DNA of 64,000 nucleotides, taken from positions 744,001 to 808,000 of the forward strand of contig NZ_CP019788.1 of NCBI RefSeq assembly GCF_002022665.1, in the 5' to 3' direction. Shown piece by piece: positions 51,483 to 62,821 of this stretch (positions are counted from its first letter, which is position 1; each line of letters opens with the position of its first letter). A program made the position numbers and the translations under genes. The stretch comes from Bartonella sp. JB63 (GTDB lineage Bacteria; Pseudomonadota; Alphaproteobacteria; Rhizobiales; Rhizobiaceae). Under the pieces are notes generated by a model that saw nothing but the letters and a program-made list of their open reading frames with translations, searched no databases and was not told where the DNA came from.

Positions 51483-52913
51483 GTGTCTGTTATCACCCGC
51501 TTCGCACCATCACCTACAGGCTTCCTTCATATTGGTAGCGCTCGTACCGCACTTTTTAACTGGCTTTATGCTAAACATACTGGAGGCAAAATGCTTTTAC
51601 GTATTGAAGATACAGATCGAGAGCGTTCAACAGAAGCTGCAGTTAAAGCTATCATAGAGGGTTTATACTGGATGGGACTTAACTATGATGGAGATCCCAT
51701 TTCGCAATTCAAACGAGCAGAGCGTCACCGTCAAGTCGCTGAACAACTAGTAAAAAATGGCAAAGCTTATTATTGCTATGCTACAGCTGAAGAATTAGCT
51801 GAAATGCGCGAAAATGCCTGTTCAAAAGGCCTTCCACCACGTTATGATGGGCGTTGGCGTAACCGTGATATTTCTGAAGCCCCCAAAGGAATCAAACCTG
51901 TCATTCGGATTAAAGCCCCACAGGATGGTGAAACAATTTTGCACGATCGTGTTCAAGGTGATATTCGATTTCCTAATAAAGATCTAGATGACTTTATCAT
52001 TCTACGTTCTAATGGTTCGCCAACTTACATGCATGCTGTTGTTGTTGATGATCATGATATGGGGATAACACATATTATTCGCGGTAATGATCATCTTACG
52101 AATGCAGCTCGCCAAGCGATTATATTCAATGCAATGGGATGGGATATCCCTATTATGGCACATATTCCGCTTATCCATGGTGAAAACGGTGCAAAATTGT
52201 CAAAGCGGCACGGTGCATTAGGTATTGATGCCTATCGGAAAATGGGATATCTTCCTGCTGCTTTACTCAATTACCTTGTTCGTCTAGGTTGGAGCCATGG
52301 TAATGAGGAGATCATTTCAATAGAAGATATGATTGCCTGGTTTGATATTGATGATATCAATAAAAGTGCTGCTCGTTTTGATTTCAAAAAATTAGATGCC
52401 ATCAACGGACACTATATGCGTCTAAGCAATGATCAAAATCTTTTTGATGCTGCTCTTAATATTTTAACAGAAAATGCAAATGAATTAGAAATAACTAAAA
52501 AGCTTGATGAACAACGCTGTGCTCAATTTCTAGCTGCAATACCAAAACTGAAAGAACGTTCAAAAACATTGCTTGAACTTATTAATGATGCATCATTCAT
52601 CTTTACACAACGACCGTTACCTCTCGATGAACAAGCAAAAAAACTCCTAGATGAAAATAGCCAAACTCTTTTAAAAGGAATTTATTCCGTCCTAATATCA
52701 TGCCAAAATTGGGATGAAAAAACTTTGGATGAAATCATCCGAAATTACGTACAAACAAAAGAACTTAAACTTGGAACTGTTCTTCAACCACTTCGGGCTG
52801 CTCTCACAGGACGCGTAACATCACCAGGAATTTTTGATATGCTTGTCTTATTAGGAAGAGATGAATCTCTTAACCGCATAAATGACCAAATTATTCGAAC
52901 TGCATATCAATAA
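51483..52913 (+). CDS. gltX: Glutamyl-tRNA synthetase 2
   Basis: This is the second GluRS paralogue in the window, with 476 residues from a GTG start. HIGS ([15 protein letters not shown]) and KLSKRHG represent the HIGH and KMSKS motifs. It has the more canonical KLSKRHG, whereas gltX1 has GLSKRNN. It lies upstream of gltA. It may be the housekeeping enzyme (inference). Confidence 0.94.
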   Translation: MSVITRFAPSPTGFLHIGSARTALFNWLYAKHTGGKMLLRIEDTDRERSTEAAVKAIIEGLYWMGLNYDGDPISQFKRAERHRQVAEQLVKNGKAYYCYATAEELAEMRENACSKGLPPRYDGRWRNRDISEAPKGIKPVIRIKAPQDGETILHDRVQGDIRFPNKDLDDFIILRSNGSPTYMHAVVVDDHDMGITHIIRGNDHLTNAARQAIIFNAMGWDIPIMAHIPLIHGENGAKLSKRHGALGIDAYRKMGYLPAALLNYLVRLGWSHGNEEIISIEDMIAWFDIDDINKSAARFDFKKLDAINGHYMRLSNDQNLFDAALNILTENANELEITKKLDEQRCAQFLAAIPKLKERSKTLLELINDASFIFTQRPLPLDEQAKKLLDENSQTLLKGIYSVLISCQNWDEKTLDEIIRNYVQTKELKLGTVLQPLRAALTGRVTSPGIFDMLVLLGRDESLNRINDQIIRTAYQ

Positions 52914-53145
52914 AAGATAGAAAATATTTAAAGTATAATTCTCTTAATGAAAGATAAAATTGTTTTTTAACTTAAAAAATTGAAATAAATTTAAAAAAAA
53001 TTAAACTAAAATAATATTTCATATTGCCTAAACCAAATTTTAGAGTCAGTCTATTATCAACATAGGTGCAAAAGTCTTTAATTATAAATTGCTATAGCTA
53101 ATAAAACAACATATCAGTTAAAAAAACACTGAAAGGAAATATTTA

Positions 53146-54450
53146 ATGTCCGAAAACAAAGCATATATGACTGTAAATGATAAAAAAATAGAATTAGCTG
53201 TACGTAAAGGCACCATTGGCCCTGATGTCATTGAGATTGCATCTCTTTATAAACAAGCAGATACCTTTACTTATGATCCTGGTTTCACCTCAACTGCTTC
53301 TTGTGAATCAAAAATTACTTATATCGATGGTGATAAGGGGATCTTACTTTATCGTGGTTATTCTATTGACCAGCTTGCTGAAAAAGGAGACTTTCTCGAA
53401 AGCTGCTATCTTTTGCTTTATGGAGAACTACCAAACAAACAAGAAAAAACTGATTTTAACCGCTGTATTATGCAACACACAATGGTACATGAACAATTTG
53501 CGAGGTTTTTTCACGGTTTTCGTCGTGATTCTCATCCTATGGCTGTTATGGTTGCTTGCCTTGGAGCTATGTCAGCATTCTATCACGATTCCATTGATAT
53601 TACAGATTCCCAGCAAAGAATGATTGCTTCTATTCGTCTTATTTCCAAAGTGCCAACTCTTGCTGCGATGGTATATAAATATAGCATTGGGCAGCCATTT
53701 GTTTATCCGCGAAATGATCTCAGTTACGCCGCAAATTTCCTTCACATGTGCTTTTCTGTTCCTTGCGAGAAATATAAAATTAACCCGGTGCTTGCTCGAG
53801 CCATGGACCGAATTTTTACCCTTCATGCAGATCATGAACAAAATGCATCTACATCAACTGTACGTCTTGCTGGTTCATCAGGAGCTAATCCATTTGCATG
53901 TATAGCAGCAGGTGTAGCATGCCTTTGGGGACCAGCACATGGTGGTGCTAATGAAACATGTCTAAAAATGCTGCAAGAAATAGGCACTGTTCAAAAAATT
54001 CCTGAGTTTATTGCTCGCGCAAAAGATAAAAATGACCGTTTCCGTCTTATGGGTTTTGGTCACCGTGTTTATAAAAATTATGATCCACGTGCGAAAATCA
54101 TGCAGCAAACCTGCCATGAAGTCTTAAAAGAACTCAATATTCAAGATGATCCACTTCTTGATATCGCTATGGAACTTGAAAAAATTGCTCTAAATGATGA
54201 ATACTTTATTGAAAAAAAGCTTTATCCTAATGTTGATTTCTATTCTGGTATTACATTAAAAGCCTTAGGCTTCCCAACTGAAATGTTTACTGTTCTCTTT
54301 GCATTAGCACGCAGTGTTGGCTGGGTTGCACAATGGAAAGAAATGATTGAAGATCCAGCACAAAAAATTGGTCGTCCACGCCAACTTTATACAGGTCCTG
54401 CAGAACGGGAATATATTCCAATGAACAATCGTACAAATTCAAAAAAATAA
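53146..54450 (+). CDS. gltA: Citrate synthase
   Basis: Type II citrate synthase condenses oxaloacetate with acetyl-CoA. The 434-residue protein carries [16 protein letters not shown] with the catalytic His, and [16 protein letters not shown] with the second His and substrate-binding Arg. The final catalytic Asp lies near NVDFYSG. The gene is a common typing locus in Bartonella, so it is useful for species assignment. Confidence 0.97.
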   Translation: MSENKAYMTVNDKKIELAVRKGTIGPDVIEIASLYKQADTFTYDPGFTSTASCESKITYIDGDKGILLYRGYSIDQLAEKGDFLESCYLLLYGELPNKQEKTDFNRCIMQHTMVHEQFARFFHGFRRDSHPMAVMVACLGAMSAFYHDSIDITDSQQRMIASIRLISKVPTLAAMVYKYSIGQPFVYPRNDLSYAANFLHMCFSVPCEKYKINPVLARAMDRIFTLHADHEQNASTSTVRLAGSSGANPFACIAAGVACLWGPAHGGANETCLKMLQEIGTVQKIPEFIARAKDKNDRFRLMGFGHRVYKNYDPRAKIMQQTCHEVLKELNIQDDPLLDIAMELEKIALNDEYFIEKKLYPNVDFYSGITLKALGFPTEMFTVLFALARSVGWVAQWKEMIEDPAQKIGRPRQLYTGPAEREYIPMNNRTNSKK

Positions 54451-55202
54451 ATCATTCAATAAAGTCTTAATTTATTGTGGCTTTCTTTTTGGTATTTCCT
54501 TCAAATTACTACTCTCGTTTTTATTTATTAAGTATAGATATTGATTTTTTCTATTTTTTAAAACATAGAGATATCATATTAAGATTTAAATAAAATCTTT
54601 ATATTACACTTAACTTTCACTTAGCCACTGCTTAAATTGCTGTGCCAATATGTTGATGTTATTTAGTATTGTCAATAAAAAACAGAAAGATACAAGTTAC
54701 TTCAGACCATGAAAAGTTATAATTATCTTATTAAAAAAATCATCGTTTTGCTAGCAAATCTACTCTGTCATTATTTTTCTTGTTGATATCTCACCACTCA
54801 CAAAATTATTTATCGTATTTTCTATGCTTGACATCTTTCTTGCTAAATTCTAGTTGACGACATCAAAAGCATGCTGTCTAGATATAATAAGTGCTTTAAC
54901 AATTTTCAGAATGTTAAAATATAGCATCATTAATTTAAACAGGTTGAATAATTTAAAATAATTCTTGTATAAAGATAACGAAATATAATTCATATTTTAC
55001 TTACTATGCACCTTTTTCTTTTGCATATGCTATAATTCCTTAAAACTCATGATTAAAGGCTTCTTATGATTACAATAAAAATAAACACAACTAAATTTTT
55101 GTATTTCTTTTAATAAATTTTACAGATTATAAAATCTGTAATGATTTTTATAAAATATGTGATAGCCATAGTATCTTTTTGTGCACTTCATAGGAGAGGA
55201 TA
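54451..55202. other. 752-base AT-rich region between gltA and the ABC importer
   Basis: I see two small AT-rich inverted repeats. One is CAATAAA/TTTATTG at 54457-54477, just after gltA and followed by T-rich DNA. The other is AAGATTT/AAATCTT at 54581-54599. The rest looks neutral and shows no recognisable gene remnant. The promoter of the downstream importer should lie at its right end, before the AGGAGAGGATA ribosome-binding site. Confidence 0.45.
54457..54485 (+). terminator. Possible gltA terminator
   Basis: A 7-base perfect stem with a 7-base loop lies six bases after the gltA stop and is followed by a T-rich sequence containing GC interruptions. The stem is weak, with only one G-C pair. 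Confidence 0.35.
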
Positions 55203-55955
55203 ATGAAATTATTGGCAACAGCCCTTATAATAAGTGCAGCACTATTTGCCCAATTGGCTAATTCTAAAACGTTGAAAATTGCAACTGAAGGCTCCTATCC
55301 CCCATTCAGTTATATTGACTCAAATAATAAACTCCATGGTTTTGATATTGATATAACTTATGCACTTTGCAAAAAAATGAAAGTTGAATGTGTCATCACC
55401 ATTCAAGATTTTGATGGAATTATTCTCGGTCTTCTTGCTCAAAAATATGATGCTATTATCGCGTCCCTATCCCCTACACAAGAGCGACTTAAAAAAATTG
55501 ACTTCACAGATGCTTACTACAACACAGAATTAGCTGCAATTGTTCCTAAAGATTCACAAATTAAAGAAATCTCAGCGGAAGCATTTAAAGGAAAAAATCT
55601 TGGTGTACAATTAAATACGACACAAGCTATATATGCAGAAAATCATTATGCATCTAAAGGAGTAAACATTAAACTTTATCCTACATCAAAAGAAGTAATA
55701 CGCGATCTGTTAAGTAAACGCCTTGATATTGTTATTCTTGATAAATTACAAATATTAGATTGGTTCAAAAATAAGGGCAAGTACTGTTGCCATTTTTTAG
55801 GAAGTATTGAAGGAACTCAACTTCCTATTGCAATTGCTATACGTAAAAATAGTGATGTTCTTAAAAATCAGTTCAATGAAGCCATAAAAGCAATCCGTGC
55901 TGACGGAACATATGATAAAATTACTAAAAAATATTTTTCAATTGATATTTATTGA
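55203..55955 (+). CDS. ABC importer substrate-binding protein, polar amino acids
   Basis: This 250-residue periplasmic protein starts with a signal peptide (residues 1-21, ending in LANSKT). It follows the HisJ/ArtJ/LAO family: IATEGSYPPFSYID, LHGFDIDITYALC, TQERLKKIDFTDAYY and the closing KAIRADGTYDKITKKYF. The Arg/Asp-type ligand region suggests arginine, lysine, ornithine or histidine. It opens a four-gene operon and has a strong AGGAGAGG ribosome-binding site. Confidence 0.9.
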   Translation: MKLLATALIISAALFAQLANSKTLKIATEGSYPPFSYIDSNNKLHGFDIDITYALCKKMKVECVITIQDFDGIILGLLAQKYDAIIASLSPTQERLKKIDFTDAYYNTELAAIVPKDSQIKEISAEAFKGKNLGVQLNTTQAIYAENHYASKGVNIKLYPTSKEVIRDLLSKRLDIVILDKLQILDWFKNKGKYCCHFLGSIEGTQLPIAIAIRKNSDVLKNQFNEAIKAIRADGTYDKITKKYFSIDIY

Positions 55956-56036
55956 ATATAAAATTAATTACAAATTGAGCAGATGATTTATATTTTCAGC
56001 AAATAACTACTCAAATCTTTATTAGGAGAATTGGAG

Positions 56037-56750
56037 ATGATTGACAATTTATCATTGCTATCATTTAGCAATGGTGGGTGGGGTATGGTAATACTTTCAA
56101 GTGCAGGAATGACATTATCATTAGCTCTGTGCTGTATAATTTTAGGACTTCCTTTAGGACTTCTAAACGCAATAATGATTCAATCCAATATCAAAATAGC
56201 TAAAGCTATAGCAACTTTATTTTCATCAATATTTCGTGGACTACCAGAGCTTTTAACATTGTTTTTTGTTTATTATGGCTTACAAAATTTTATTCAAGCT
56301 ATATTTGATTTCTTAAATCTTGAAATAAGATTTAGTATTAATGCTTTTATTGCTGGTGTTCTTGCTTTCAGCATGGTTTTTGCAGCTTTTTCTTGTGAAG
56401 TTTGGCTTGGAGCATTTAAGATTTTTGATAAAAGCCAATATGAAGCAGCTCAAGTTCTAGGTCTCTCACGCTCAACAACATTTTTTCGGATTGTTTTTCC
56501 TCAGCTTATCCGCAATGCCTTACCAGGACTTTCTAACAATTGGCTAACTTTGCTAAAAGATACATCTCTTGTTTCAACTATTTCACTTCTTGATCTCATG
56601 CGACAAACCAACTTAGCCGCCGCAGCAACCAATGAACCCATACTGTTTTATCTTTTAGCATGCTTACTTTATCTATTATTTTCAGCAGTTTCTTCCACAA
56701 TCTTACGTTATCTAGAAACATACGCCGAAGTAGGTTATAAAAAGGTATAG
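56037..56750 (+). CDS. ABC importer permease 1, polar amino acids
   Basis: The 237-residue HisQ-type permease has about five helices and the EAA-type loop EAAQVLGLSRSTTFFRIVFPQ. AGGAG lies eight bases before ATG 56037; a TTG at 56031 is an alternative. It overlaps functionally with permease 2, which begins six bases after its stop. Confidence 0.9.
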   Translation: MIDNLSLLSFSNGGWGMVILSSAGMTLSLALCCIILGLPLGLLNAIMIQSNIKIAKAIATLFSSIFRGLPELLTLFFVYYGLQNFIQAIFDFLNLEIRFSINAFIAGVLAFSMVFAAFSCEVWLGAFKIFDKSQYEAAQVLGLSRSTTFFRIVFPQLIRNALPGLSNNWLTLLKDTSLVSTISLLDLMRQTNLAAAATNEPILFYLLACLLYLLFSAVSSTILRYLETYAEVGYKKV

Positions 56751-56755
56751 ATCTA

Positions 56756-57463
56756 ATGATTCCTGAATGGCTCTATTTCATTTTAAATCCCTCACTTTTA
56801 AGCTGTTATGGCCTAAAATTGATTGACGGTTTTATTGTCACTTTGAAACTTGTTTCTATTTCTTGTTTAATGGGCCTTCTTCTTGGTATATTAATCACAT
56901 TCATACGTTTATCAAATAATAAGCCCTTACAGTACTTAGCACGTGCCTATATCTACTTTTTTCGCAGTTCCCCTTTATTAGCACAGCTCTTTCTTTTTTA
57001 CTATGGACTTGGATCATTGAATATTTTCTGGCAACAAATTGGCTTATGGTGGTTTTTTCAAAATGCATGGTATTGCTGTCTTTTTATTTTTTCTCTTAAT
57101 TCTGCTGCCTATCAAGCTGAAATCTTTAGAGGAAGCTTGCTAGCAGTAGCGGCTGAACAACGAGAAGCATCAAAAGCTTTAGGACTCAGTCGCTCTATAA
57201 CATTTTTCAAAATTATTCTTCCACAAGCAATGGTAATAGCATTACGACCCTTAGGAAATGAATTCATTTTAATGACTAAATCTAGTGCTATTGCCTCACT
57301 CGTAACTGTCTATGATTTAATGGGTACAACTAAACTGATATACTCACGCACTTTTGATTTCCAAGTTTATGTTTGGGCTGCTATTATTTATCTTATTATC
57401 GTTGAGCTTATTCATCGTTTTATAATTTTAATTGAACACTACCTAACCCGATATCTACGTTAG
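56756..57463 (+). CDS. ABC importer permease 2, polar amino acids
   Basis: The 235-residue HisM-type permease carries FRSSPLLAQLFLFYYG and the cytoplasmic loop EASKALGLSRSITFFKIILPQA, which docks on the ATPase. Together with permease 1 it forms the heterodimeric channel. Confidence 0.9.
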   Translation: MIPEWLYFILNPSLLSCYGLKLIDGFIVTLKLVSISCLMGLLLGILITFIRLSNNKPLQYLARAYIYFFRSSPLLAQLFLFYYGLGSLNIFWQQIGLWWFFQNAWYCCLFIFSLNSAAYQAEIFRGSLLAVAAEQREASKALGLSRSITFFKIILPQAMVIALRPLGNEFILMTKSSAIASLVTVYDLMGTTKLIYSRTFDFQVYVWAAIIYLIIVELIHRFIILIEHYLTRYLR

Positions 57464-57541
57464 ATAAAAATAACCTATAAAAACTTTTCACCCAATCAAG
57501 ATTTAAATGAATTGATTTATTTATCAATGAAAGAATAAAAA

Positions 57542-58321
57542 ATGAATTCGGAAAATAAAAGTAATAACCCTTCTGACACTGCAAAAAACTTCATTATCTC
57601 TATTCGCCATCTAAATAAATGGTATGGGAACTTTCAGGTATTACGTGATATCAATTTAGACGTAGAAATCGGCGAACGTATTGTTATTTGTGGTCCTTCA
57701 GGATCAGGAAAATCAACTTTAATTCGTTGTGTTAATCAATTAGAACAAGCACAAGAGGGTTCAATTTGGATCCATAATGTTGATATTAACAATGCTCCCA
57801 TACAACAACAAAAAAATATCCTACGCACAATAGGAATGCTTTTTCAGAACTTTAATTTATTTCCTCATATGACAGTTATAGAAAATTGTATTTTAGCACC
57901 TATAACAGTTCACAAACTTTCCAAACAAAAAGCAACAGAAAAAGCAATTCATTATCTTACACAAGTTGGTGTTGAAAAGCACTGTAATAAATACCCCTTA
58001 CAACTATCTGGCGGACAAAAACAACGCGTGGCTATAGCACGCGCTCTTTGTATGGAACCAAAAATAATGCTTTTTGATGAACCAACATCAGCACTTGATC
58101 CAGAAAGCGTTGGAGAAGTTTTAGAGGTTATGTCTCAACTAGCAAATACCGGAATAACGATGCTTTGCGTTACTCATGAAATGGGCTTTGCTCGCAAAGT
58201 TTCAGAAAGAATACTTTTTCTAGAAAATGGAAAAATTATCGAAGATACAGCATCAAGCACATTCTTTACTAATCCTAAAAGCCAACGTGCTCGTGATTTC
58301 CTAGCTAAAATCAAACATTAA
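57542..58321 (+). CDS. ABC importer ATPase, polar amino acids
   Basis: This 259-residue ATPase of the HisP/GlnQ type has Walker [10 protein letters not shown], the ABC signature [15 protein letters not shown], Walker [12 protein letters not shown] and the switch His in VTHEMGFA. It ends the operon, convergent with lpxB and nine bases from it. Confidence 0.94.
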   Translation: MNSENKSNNPSDTAKNFIISIRHLNKWYGNFQVLRDINLDVEIGERIVICGPSGSGKSTLIRCVNQLEQAQEGSIWIHNVDINNAPIQQQKNILRTIGMLFQNFNLFPHMTVIENCILAPITVHKLSKQKATEKAIHYLTQVGVEKHCNKYPLQLSGGQKQRVAIARALCMEPKIMLFDEPTSALDPESVGEVLEVMSQLANTGITMLCVTHEMGFARKVSERILFLENGKIIEDTASSTFFTNPKSQRARDFLAKIKH

Positions 58322-58330
58322 CAATAAACA

Positions 58331-59524
58331 TTATGGTGTTAGTAATTTTAAATGTCCTGATCTTTTCTCAAGAAAGCTTATAACCGTTTGAGCAGCAATG
58401 ACTCCTGATGATGCATCTGTTTTCATCTTCTTCTCTATTATATCAAAAGAACAAAATTGTGCATGTCGTAATAAATGGTTGTATAAAAGTTGTTCTATCT
58501 GTCTTGCTAACATGCCAGGTCGTAAAAATTCATTAAAATATTCTGAAACAACAGGCTTATCAGCAATAATATTTGGAAGAGCAGAACTCCATAGTAATAT
58601 TTTTGGAAAAAAAAATAATTTAGAAAAATAATCAAGTTTATAGCAAAGTATCATTGGAATTCTTGCCAGTGCCAATTCAAGTGAAACTGTTCCTAACGCC
58701 GCAAGTGCAACATTAGCCTCTGCAAAAGCAGACCATTTCGCATCTTCACCAATAACAATATCAACGTCATTTTTCCAATCTTGTATTAAAAGGCGAATTT
58801 CATTTATTAAATGCGGCAAAGTTGGTAAAATAACACGCAAATGAGGAATGCGTTGTTTAGCAATCTCTATTGCTTTTCCAAAAATAGGCATCAAATTTCG
58901 TATCTCTAAATTCCGTGACCCTGGTAAAACAACAACTGTAGGCTGTGATATTTGTTCATCACGTAAACGTTTTTTCTCCGACTGAACAGCTAAAAGCGGA
59001 GGGTAAGTTAAAAGACGATGCCCAACATAGGTTGTGGCTGGCCCTCTCAAATCTTTCATAATCTTTTCTTCAAAAGGAAAAATTGCCAATACATGATCAA
59101 TAAATTTGCGCATAATTTTAGCACGTTCTGGCCGCCATGCCCAAACAGTTGGCGCAACATATTGAATAATAGGAATAGAAGGTGCTAAAATACGTACTCT
59201 TTTTGCAACACGATGAGTAAAATCAGGACTATCAACAATAATTAAACAATCAGGTTGTTCCTGTGCAATGAATTTAGATAAATTACAAATATGCATCAAT
59301 AATAATGGCAGTTTCTTTAACACTGCCCCTAAACCTATTAAAGCAATATCATTAAAATTAAAAAAGCTTTTTAAGCCTAATGTTTCTAAATGTCTACCTC
59401 CAACACCAATCAAACGAATATTGCATCTTGTCTGTTTGGATAAAGAAGAAATTAAATCTGCTCCAAGCAAATCACCAGATTCTTCACCTGCAATAACAGC
59501 AATTTTTAAAGAACCATTATTCAT
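58331..59524 (-). CDS. lpxB: Lipid-A-disaccharide synthase
   Basis: LpxB joins UDP-diacylglucosamine and lipid X to form the lipid A disaccharide. The 397-residue protein begins IAVIAGEESGDLLGADLI and has YVAPTVWAWRPERA and VLPGSRNLEIRNLMP. It overlaps lpxI by eight bases, indicating coupling. It ends a conserved bamA-lpx block. Confidence 0.96.
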   Translation of the reverse strand: MNNGSLKIAVIAGEESGDLLGADLISSLSKQTRCNIRLIGVGGRHLETLGLKSFFNFNDIALIGLGAVLKKLPLLLMHICNLSKFIAQEQPDCLIIVDSPDFTHRVAKRVRILAPSIPIIQYVAPTVWAWRPERAKIMRKFIDHVLAIFPFEEKIMKDLRGPATTYVGHRLLTYPPLLAVQSEKKRLRDEQISQPTVVVLPGSRNLEIRNLMPIFGKAIEIAKQRIPHLRVILPTLPHLINEIRLLIQDWKNDVDIVIGEDAKWSAFAEANVALAALGTVSLELALARIPMILCYKLDYFSKLFFFPKILLWSSALPNIIADKPVVSEYFNEFLRPGMLARQIEQLLYNHLLRHAQFCSFDIIEKKMKTDASSGVIAAQTVISFLEKRSGHLKLLTP

Positions 59525-60389
59525 TGTCTGTTGTCCTAAATGTTTCTATAAATAAAGAATGTTTGTTAGCTTCTTCTATCGTTTTTTTTAAAGACAATAT
59601 CAAACTTTTCTTTGCTTCCACTGCAATTCCAGACAATCCAGCTCTGGCAGCATTAATTACTGTTGTAGGGCCAATTGATGGTAAATCTACCCGATGATCT
59701 TGTTGTGGTTTTGCACATTTTACAAGAACACCACCTTTCAGTAAAATTTGTTGTCTTTCGCGCATTTCTTGGACTCGCTTTAACATATCATCAGTTCCCT
59801 TTGAATCTTCTACAGCAATCACTCGACCATCAATAGCTACAGCTGCTTGTCCAATATCTAATCGACCTAAAAGTCTTGCTGCTTCAACTGCCAAAAGAAT
59901 ATCCGCATTCTGCTTAGGAGTAGCACGTTGCAATGTTAAATTACATTCTATTGGAGCAAGTAAATCTGGAACAACTTCATGAGCACCAACAACACAGAAA
60001 CCGCGATTCTCAACAATGTTTATAAAGGCTTTTAATAACGTATCATCTCCACTTCTCAATGCCTTAAATAACTTTGATAAAGCCGATAAAGTTGTCCAAT
60101 TGGGCCGCAATTGCAAAAGAGATGGACGCTTTTTTACACCACCCGCCAAAATAACATTGTGAATTTCAGCTGCTTTTAAAACTTTAAACAGCCGTACCAA
60201 CTCTACGATTGATAGTTCACAATGCTCATATCTATAAAGTGCCACATCAGCTTCACCACGCAAAAGAACAAGGAAAGGATTTTGTCTACGTTTTTCAAGT
60301 TTTTGAGCAACTACAATAGGTAAAACACCATTTCCAGCTATGATGGCAGTTCTACCGGAAAGAGAATTTTTAGTATTAGAACAAACCAC
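59517..60389 (-). CDS. lpxI: UDP-2,3-diacylglucosamine pyrophosphatase LpxI
   Basis: LpxI hydrolyses UDP-diacylglucosamine to lipid X in alphaproteobacteria, replacing LpxH. The 290-residue protein has the DUF1009 signature: GNGVLPIVVAQ at the N-terminus, GVKKRPSL, and KGTDDMLKRV. The GTG start at 60389 has AGGA upstream. It lies two bases after lpxA. Confidence 0.93.
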   Translation of the reverse strand: MVCSNTKNSLSGRTAIIAGNGVLPIVVAQKLEKRRQNPFLVLLRGEADVALYRYEHCELSIVELVRLFKVLKAAEIHNVILAGGVKKRPSLLQLRPNWTTLSALSKLFKALRSGDDTLLKAFINIVENRGFCVVGAHEVVPDLLAPIECNLTLQRATPKQNADILLAVEAARLLGRLDIGQAAVAIDGRVIAVEDSKGTDDMLKRVQEMRERQQILLKGGVLVKCAKPQQDHRVDLPSIGPTTVINAARAGLSGIAVEAKKSLILSLKKTIEEANKHSLFIETFRTTDNE

Positions 60390-60391
60390 TT

Positions 60392-61216
60392 TTAGTCCTT
60401 ATTTGAATTTATCATGTCATCTTCAAATTTAGGTGTACAATAAAAACGCTTTCCTTTTTCTTGAATAAAATTAATTACATCAACTACAGATTGCGAAGTA
60501 TAATATGAAGAAAAAACATCATTGACACGTTCTTTAAAGGGTTTATTACGATCAAAAAGCATAGAAACTGCATGACGCAAAGCATGAATCTCTTTACGCG
60601 CAAGACCAGCGCGTTTCATACCAATAATATTTAAACCAGCAAGTTTCGCTTGTACCCCAACAGCCGTTCCATAAGGAATCAAATCCCCAACCAAAGCAGA
60701 TACACCACCAATAAATGCATGATGTCCAATACGAACAAACTGATGAACAGCAGCACCACCACCAATAATAGCATAATCGCCAACTTTAACATGACCACCG
60801 ATCATTGCATTATTTGCAAATGTTACATGATTCCCTACACAACAATCATGTGCGACATGCGCATAAGAAAAGAATTGACAATTATCACCAACAATCGTCG
60901 TTCCTGAGCTTGAATCAGAACCTCTATGCATCGTGACACCTTCACGAATCATACAGTTTTTACCAATAGAAAGAGTTGTACGCCCTCCTTTATGTTTATT
61001 ATTCTGTGGGTCTGCGCCCAAAACTGCATGAGGAAATACTTTACTATTCGCACCTAATACTGTCTCACCCATTATTACAACATGACTCATTAGATGACAT
61101 CCATCACCAATAATAGCTTTTGAACCAATATGACAAAATGGTCCTATTGATACGTTTGTACCAAGTTGTGCACCTTTTTCTACAAAAGCAGTTGGATGGA
61201 TTTTTGTATCAGACAT
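60392..61216 (-). CDS. lpxA: UDP-N-acetylglucosamine acyltransferase
   Basis: LpxA transfers 3-hydroxyacyl groups onto UDP-GlcNAc to begin lipid A synthesis. The 274-residue protein is a left-handed beta-helix of hexapeptide repeats. Catalytic His sits in AHVAHDCCVGN, and FANNAMIGGHVKVGD is visible. I use ATG 61216 (MSDTKIHPTA), with GGGA seven bases upstream. An upstream start at 61255 would add a nonconserved extension. It follows fabZ by 13 bases. Confidence 0.94.
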   Translation of the reverse strand: MSDTKIHPTAFVEKGAQLGTNVSIGPFCHIGSKAIIGDGCHLMSHVVIMGETVLGANSKVFPHAVLGADPQNNKHKGGRTTLSIGKNCMIREGVTMHRGSDSSSGTTIVGDNCQFFSYAHVAHDCCVGNHVTFANNAMIGGHVKVGDYAIIGGGAAVHQFVRIGHHAFIGGVSALVGDLIPYGTAVGVQAKLAGLNIIGMKRAGLARKEIHALRHAVSMLFDRNKPFKERVNDVFSSYYTSQSVVDVINFIQEKGKRFYCTPKFEDDMINSNKD

Positions 61217-61229
61217 TCCTAAATCCCTA

Positions 61230-61706
61230 TTATACCATTTGCCTTGATTCAACAATCATTGCAGAAACTTCTGCTTCAGCAACGCGAACATCCTCTACTT
61301 TTGCAATACATAAAAAACGCCTAATATTCGACCGCTTCTTTAATAGCTGTACATGAATTTTCAATTGATCACCAGGTAGAACCGGTTTACGAAACTTCGC
61401 ATTATCAACAGTCATAAGATAAACTAGACCTAATTTCTGATCATTTAAATTTAAAAGTGAAATTGCTCCTGCTGTTTGCGCCATAGCTTCTAAAATCAAA
61501 ACACCAGGCATAACTGGCTTTTCAGGAAAATGTCCCATAAAATGTGGTTCATTAATTGTTATATTTTTAATACCGATAGCTCTTTGATCACCATCAATTT
61601 CAATTATACGATCGACCAATAAAAATGGATAACGATGAGGTAATATTGATAATAATTTATCAATATCGATGGCCCCTAAACTTCTAGTCTCTTTAGTATC
61701 GGTCAT
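61230..61706 (-). CDS. fabZ: 3-hydroxyacyl-ACP dehydratase FabZ
   Basis: FabZ dehydrates 3-hydroxyacyl-ACP in fatty acid elongation. The 158-residue protein has [12 protein letters not shown], the catalytic His in [12 protein letters not shown] and the Glu in [11 protein letters not shown]. It lies between lpxA and lpxD, so it balances lipid A and phospholipid supply. It is the only FabZ in the window and could substitute for the missing fabZXL of the acpXL cluster. Confidence 0.96.
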   Translation of the reverse strand: MTDTKETRSLGAIDIDKLLSILPHRYPFLLVDRIIEIDGDQRAIGIKNITINEPHFMGHFPEKPVMPGVLILEAMAQTAGAISLLNLNDQKLGLVYLMTVDNAKFRKPVLPGDQLKIHVQLLKKRSNIRRFLCIAKVEDVRVAEAEVSAMIVESRQMV

Positions 61707-61707
61707 A

Positions 61708-62754
61708 TCATCTTTTCTCCCTTTTTAATTTCCCGATACTACGCAATGCTGCTACTTCGCGAAACCACTGTTTAAATGGTCGTGCTGGACTACCACCCCA
61801 CTTTTCCCCATCTGGAATATCATTCATAACACCACTCCCAGCAGCAATCTGAACACATTCACCTATTGTTATATGATCCGCAATCCCAACACTTCCGCCA
61901 AGCTGAGACATATCCCCTATAGATGTACTTCCAGCAATTCCACATTGAGCAGCAATAAGACAATAACGACCAATCTTCACATTATGAGCGATCTGCACCA
62001 AATTATCAATTTTGCTACCCTCACCAATAATTGTATCATCAAATGTACCGCGATCAATCGTTGTGTTTGCACCAATTTCTACACCGTCTTGAATGATCAC
62101 ACGACCAAGATGTGGAATTTTTTCAACACAAATAGTGCTTCTAACATAACCAAAACCATCCTGCCCAATACAAACACCAGGATAAATATAAACTCTATTG
62201 CCTATTAAAGAATACTGAACCGTTACCTTAGGAGCAATATAACAATCACGTCCAATACGACAATTTTCTCCAATGACAGCTGTTGAAGAAATAAGAGTAC
62301 CCGAACCAATTTCAACATTTCTACCAATAACAGCTCCCGCCTCAACACACACATCATCTTCAAGCTTAGCACTTGAATGAATATGGGCATGCGGCGAAAT
62401 TTCTTTTTGACCAAACCAAGGTGTTGGCTTAACAGAAGCAGGAAATAAAATACGTCCCACTTGAGCAAAATCACGTTGCGGCGTAGATGTTACCAAAATT
62501 GCAATAGACTCAGGCACTTTAAAAACAATATCACTTGTACAAAAGACAGCAACCGCAGAGCTCCCTAATAAAGCATCAGAAAACTTCCGATTCTCTATAA
62601 AAACAAGAGAGCCCTCCCCAGCACTTTCAACAGAAGAAAGAGTATTTATAACCGTATTAGAAAACTCTGGATTAAGAAGTTTTGCACCCGTCAACTTTAC
62701 TACGTCAGCAACCGTCAACCGCCGAGACGGCGTAAAAAAAAATGTATCCGCCAT
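61708..62754 (-). CDS. lpxD: UDP-3-O-acylglucosamine N-acyltransferase
   Basis: LpxD adds the N-linked hydroxyacyl chain in lipid A synthesis. The 348-residue protein has an N-terminal uridine-binding domain ([11 protein letters not shown]) and a hexapeptide-repeat helix. The catalytic His is in [12 protein letters not shown]. The end has [17 protein letters not shown] 62754 is chosen over the TTG at 62757. One base separates its stop codon from the fabZ start. Confidence 0.95.
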   Translation of the reverse strand: MADTFFFTPSRRLTVADVVKLTGAKLLNPEFSNTVINTLSSVESAGEGSLVFIENRKFSDALLGSSAVAVFCTSDIVFKVPESIAILVTSTPQRDFAQVGRILFPASVKPTPWFGQKEISPHAHIHSSAKLEDDVCVEAGAVIGRNVEIGSGTLISSTAVIGENCRIGRDCYIAPKVTVQYSLIGNRVYIYPGVCIGQDGFGYVRSTICVEKIPHLGRVIIQDGVEIGANTTIDRGTFDDTIIGEGSKIDNLVQIAHNVKIGRYCLIAAQCGIAGSTSIGDMSQLGGSVGIADHITIGECVQIAAGSGVMNDIPDGEKWGGSPARPFKQWFREVAALRSIGKLKREKR

Positions 62755-62821
62755 CAAAACACTTTCTCTCCCAGTCTAATGTAATTTCCCTTAAAGTTCA
62801 CCCTCCTAGAGAAAATCCAAA

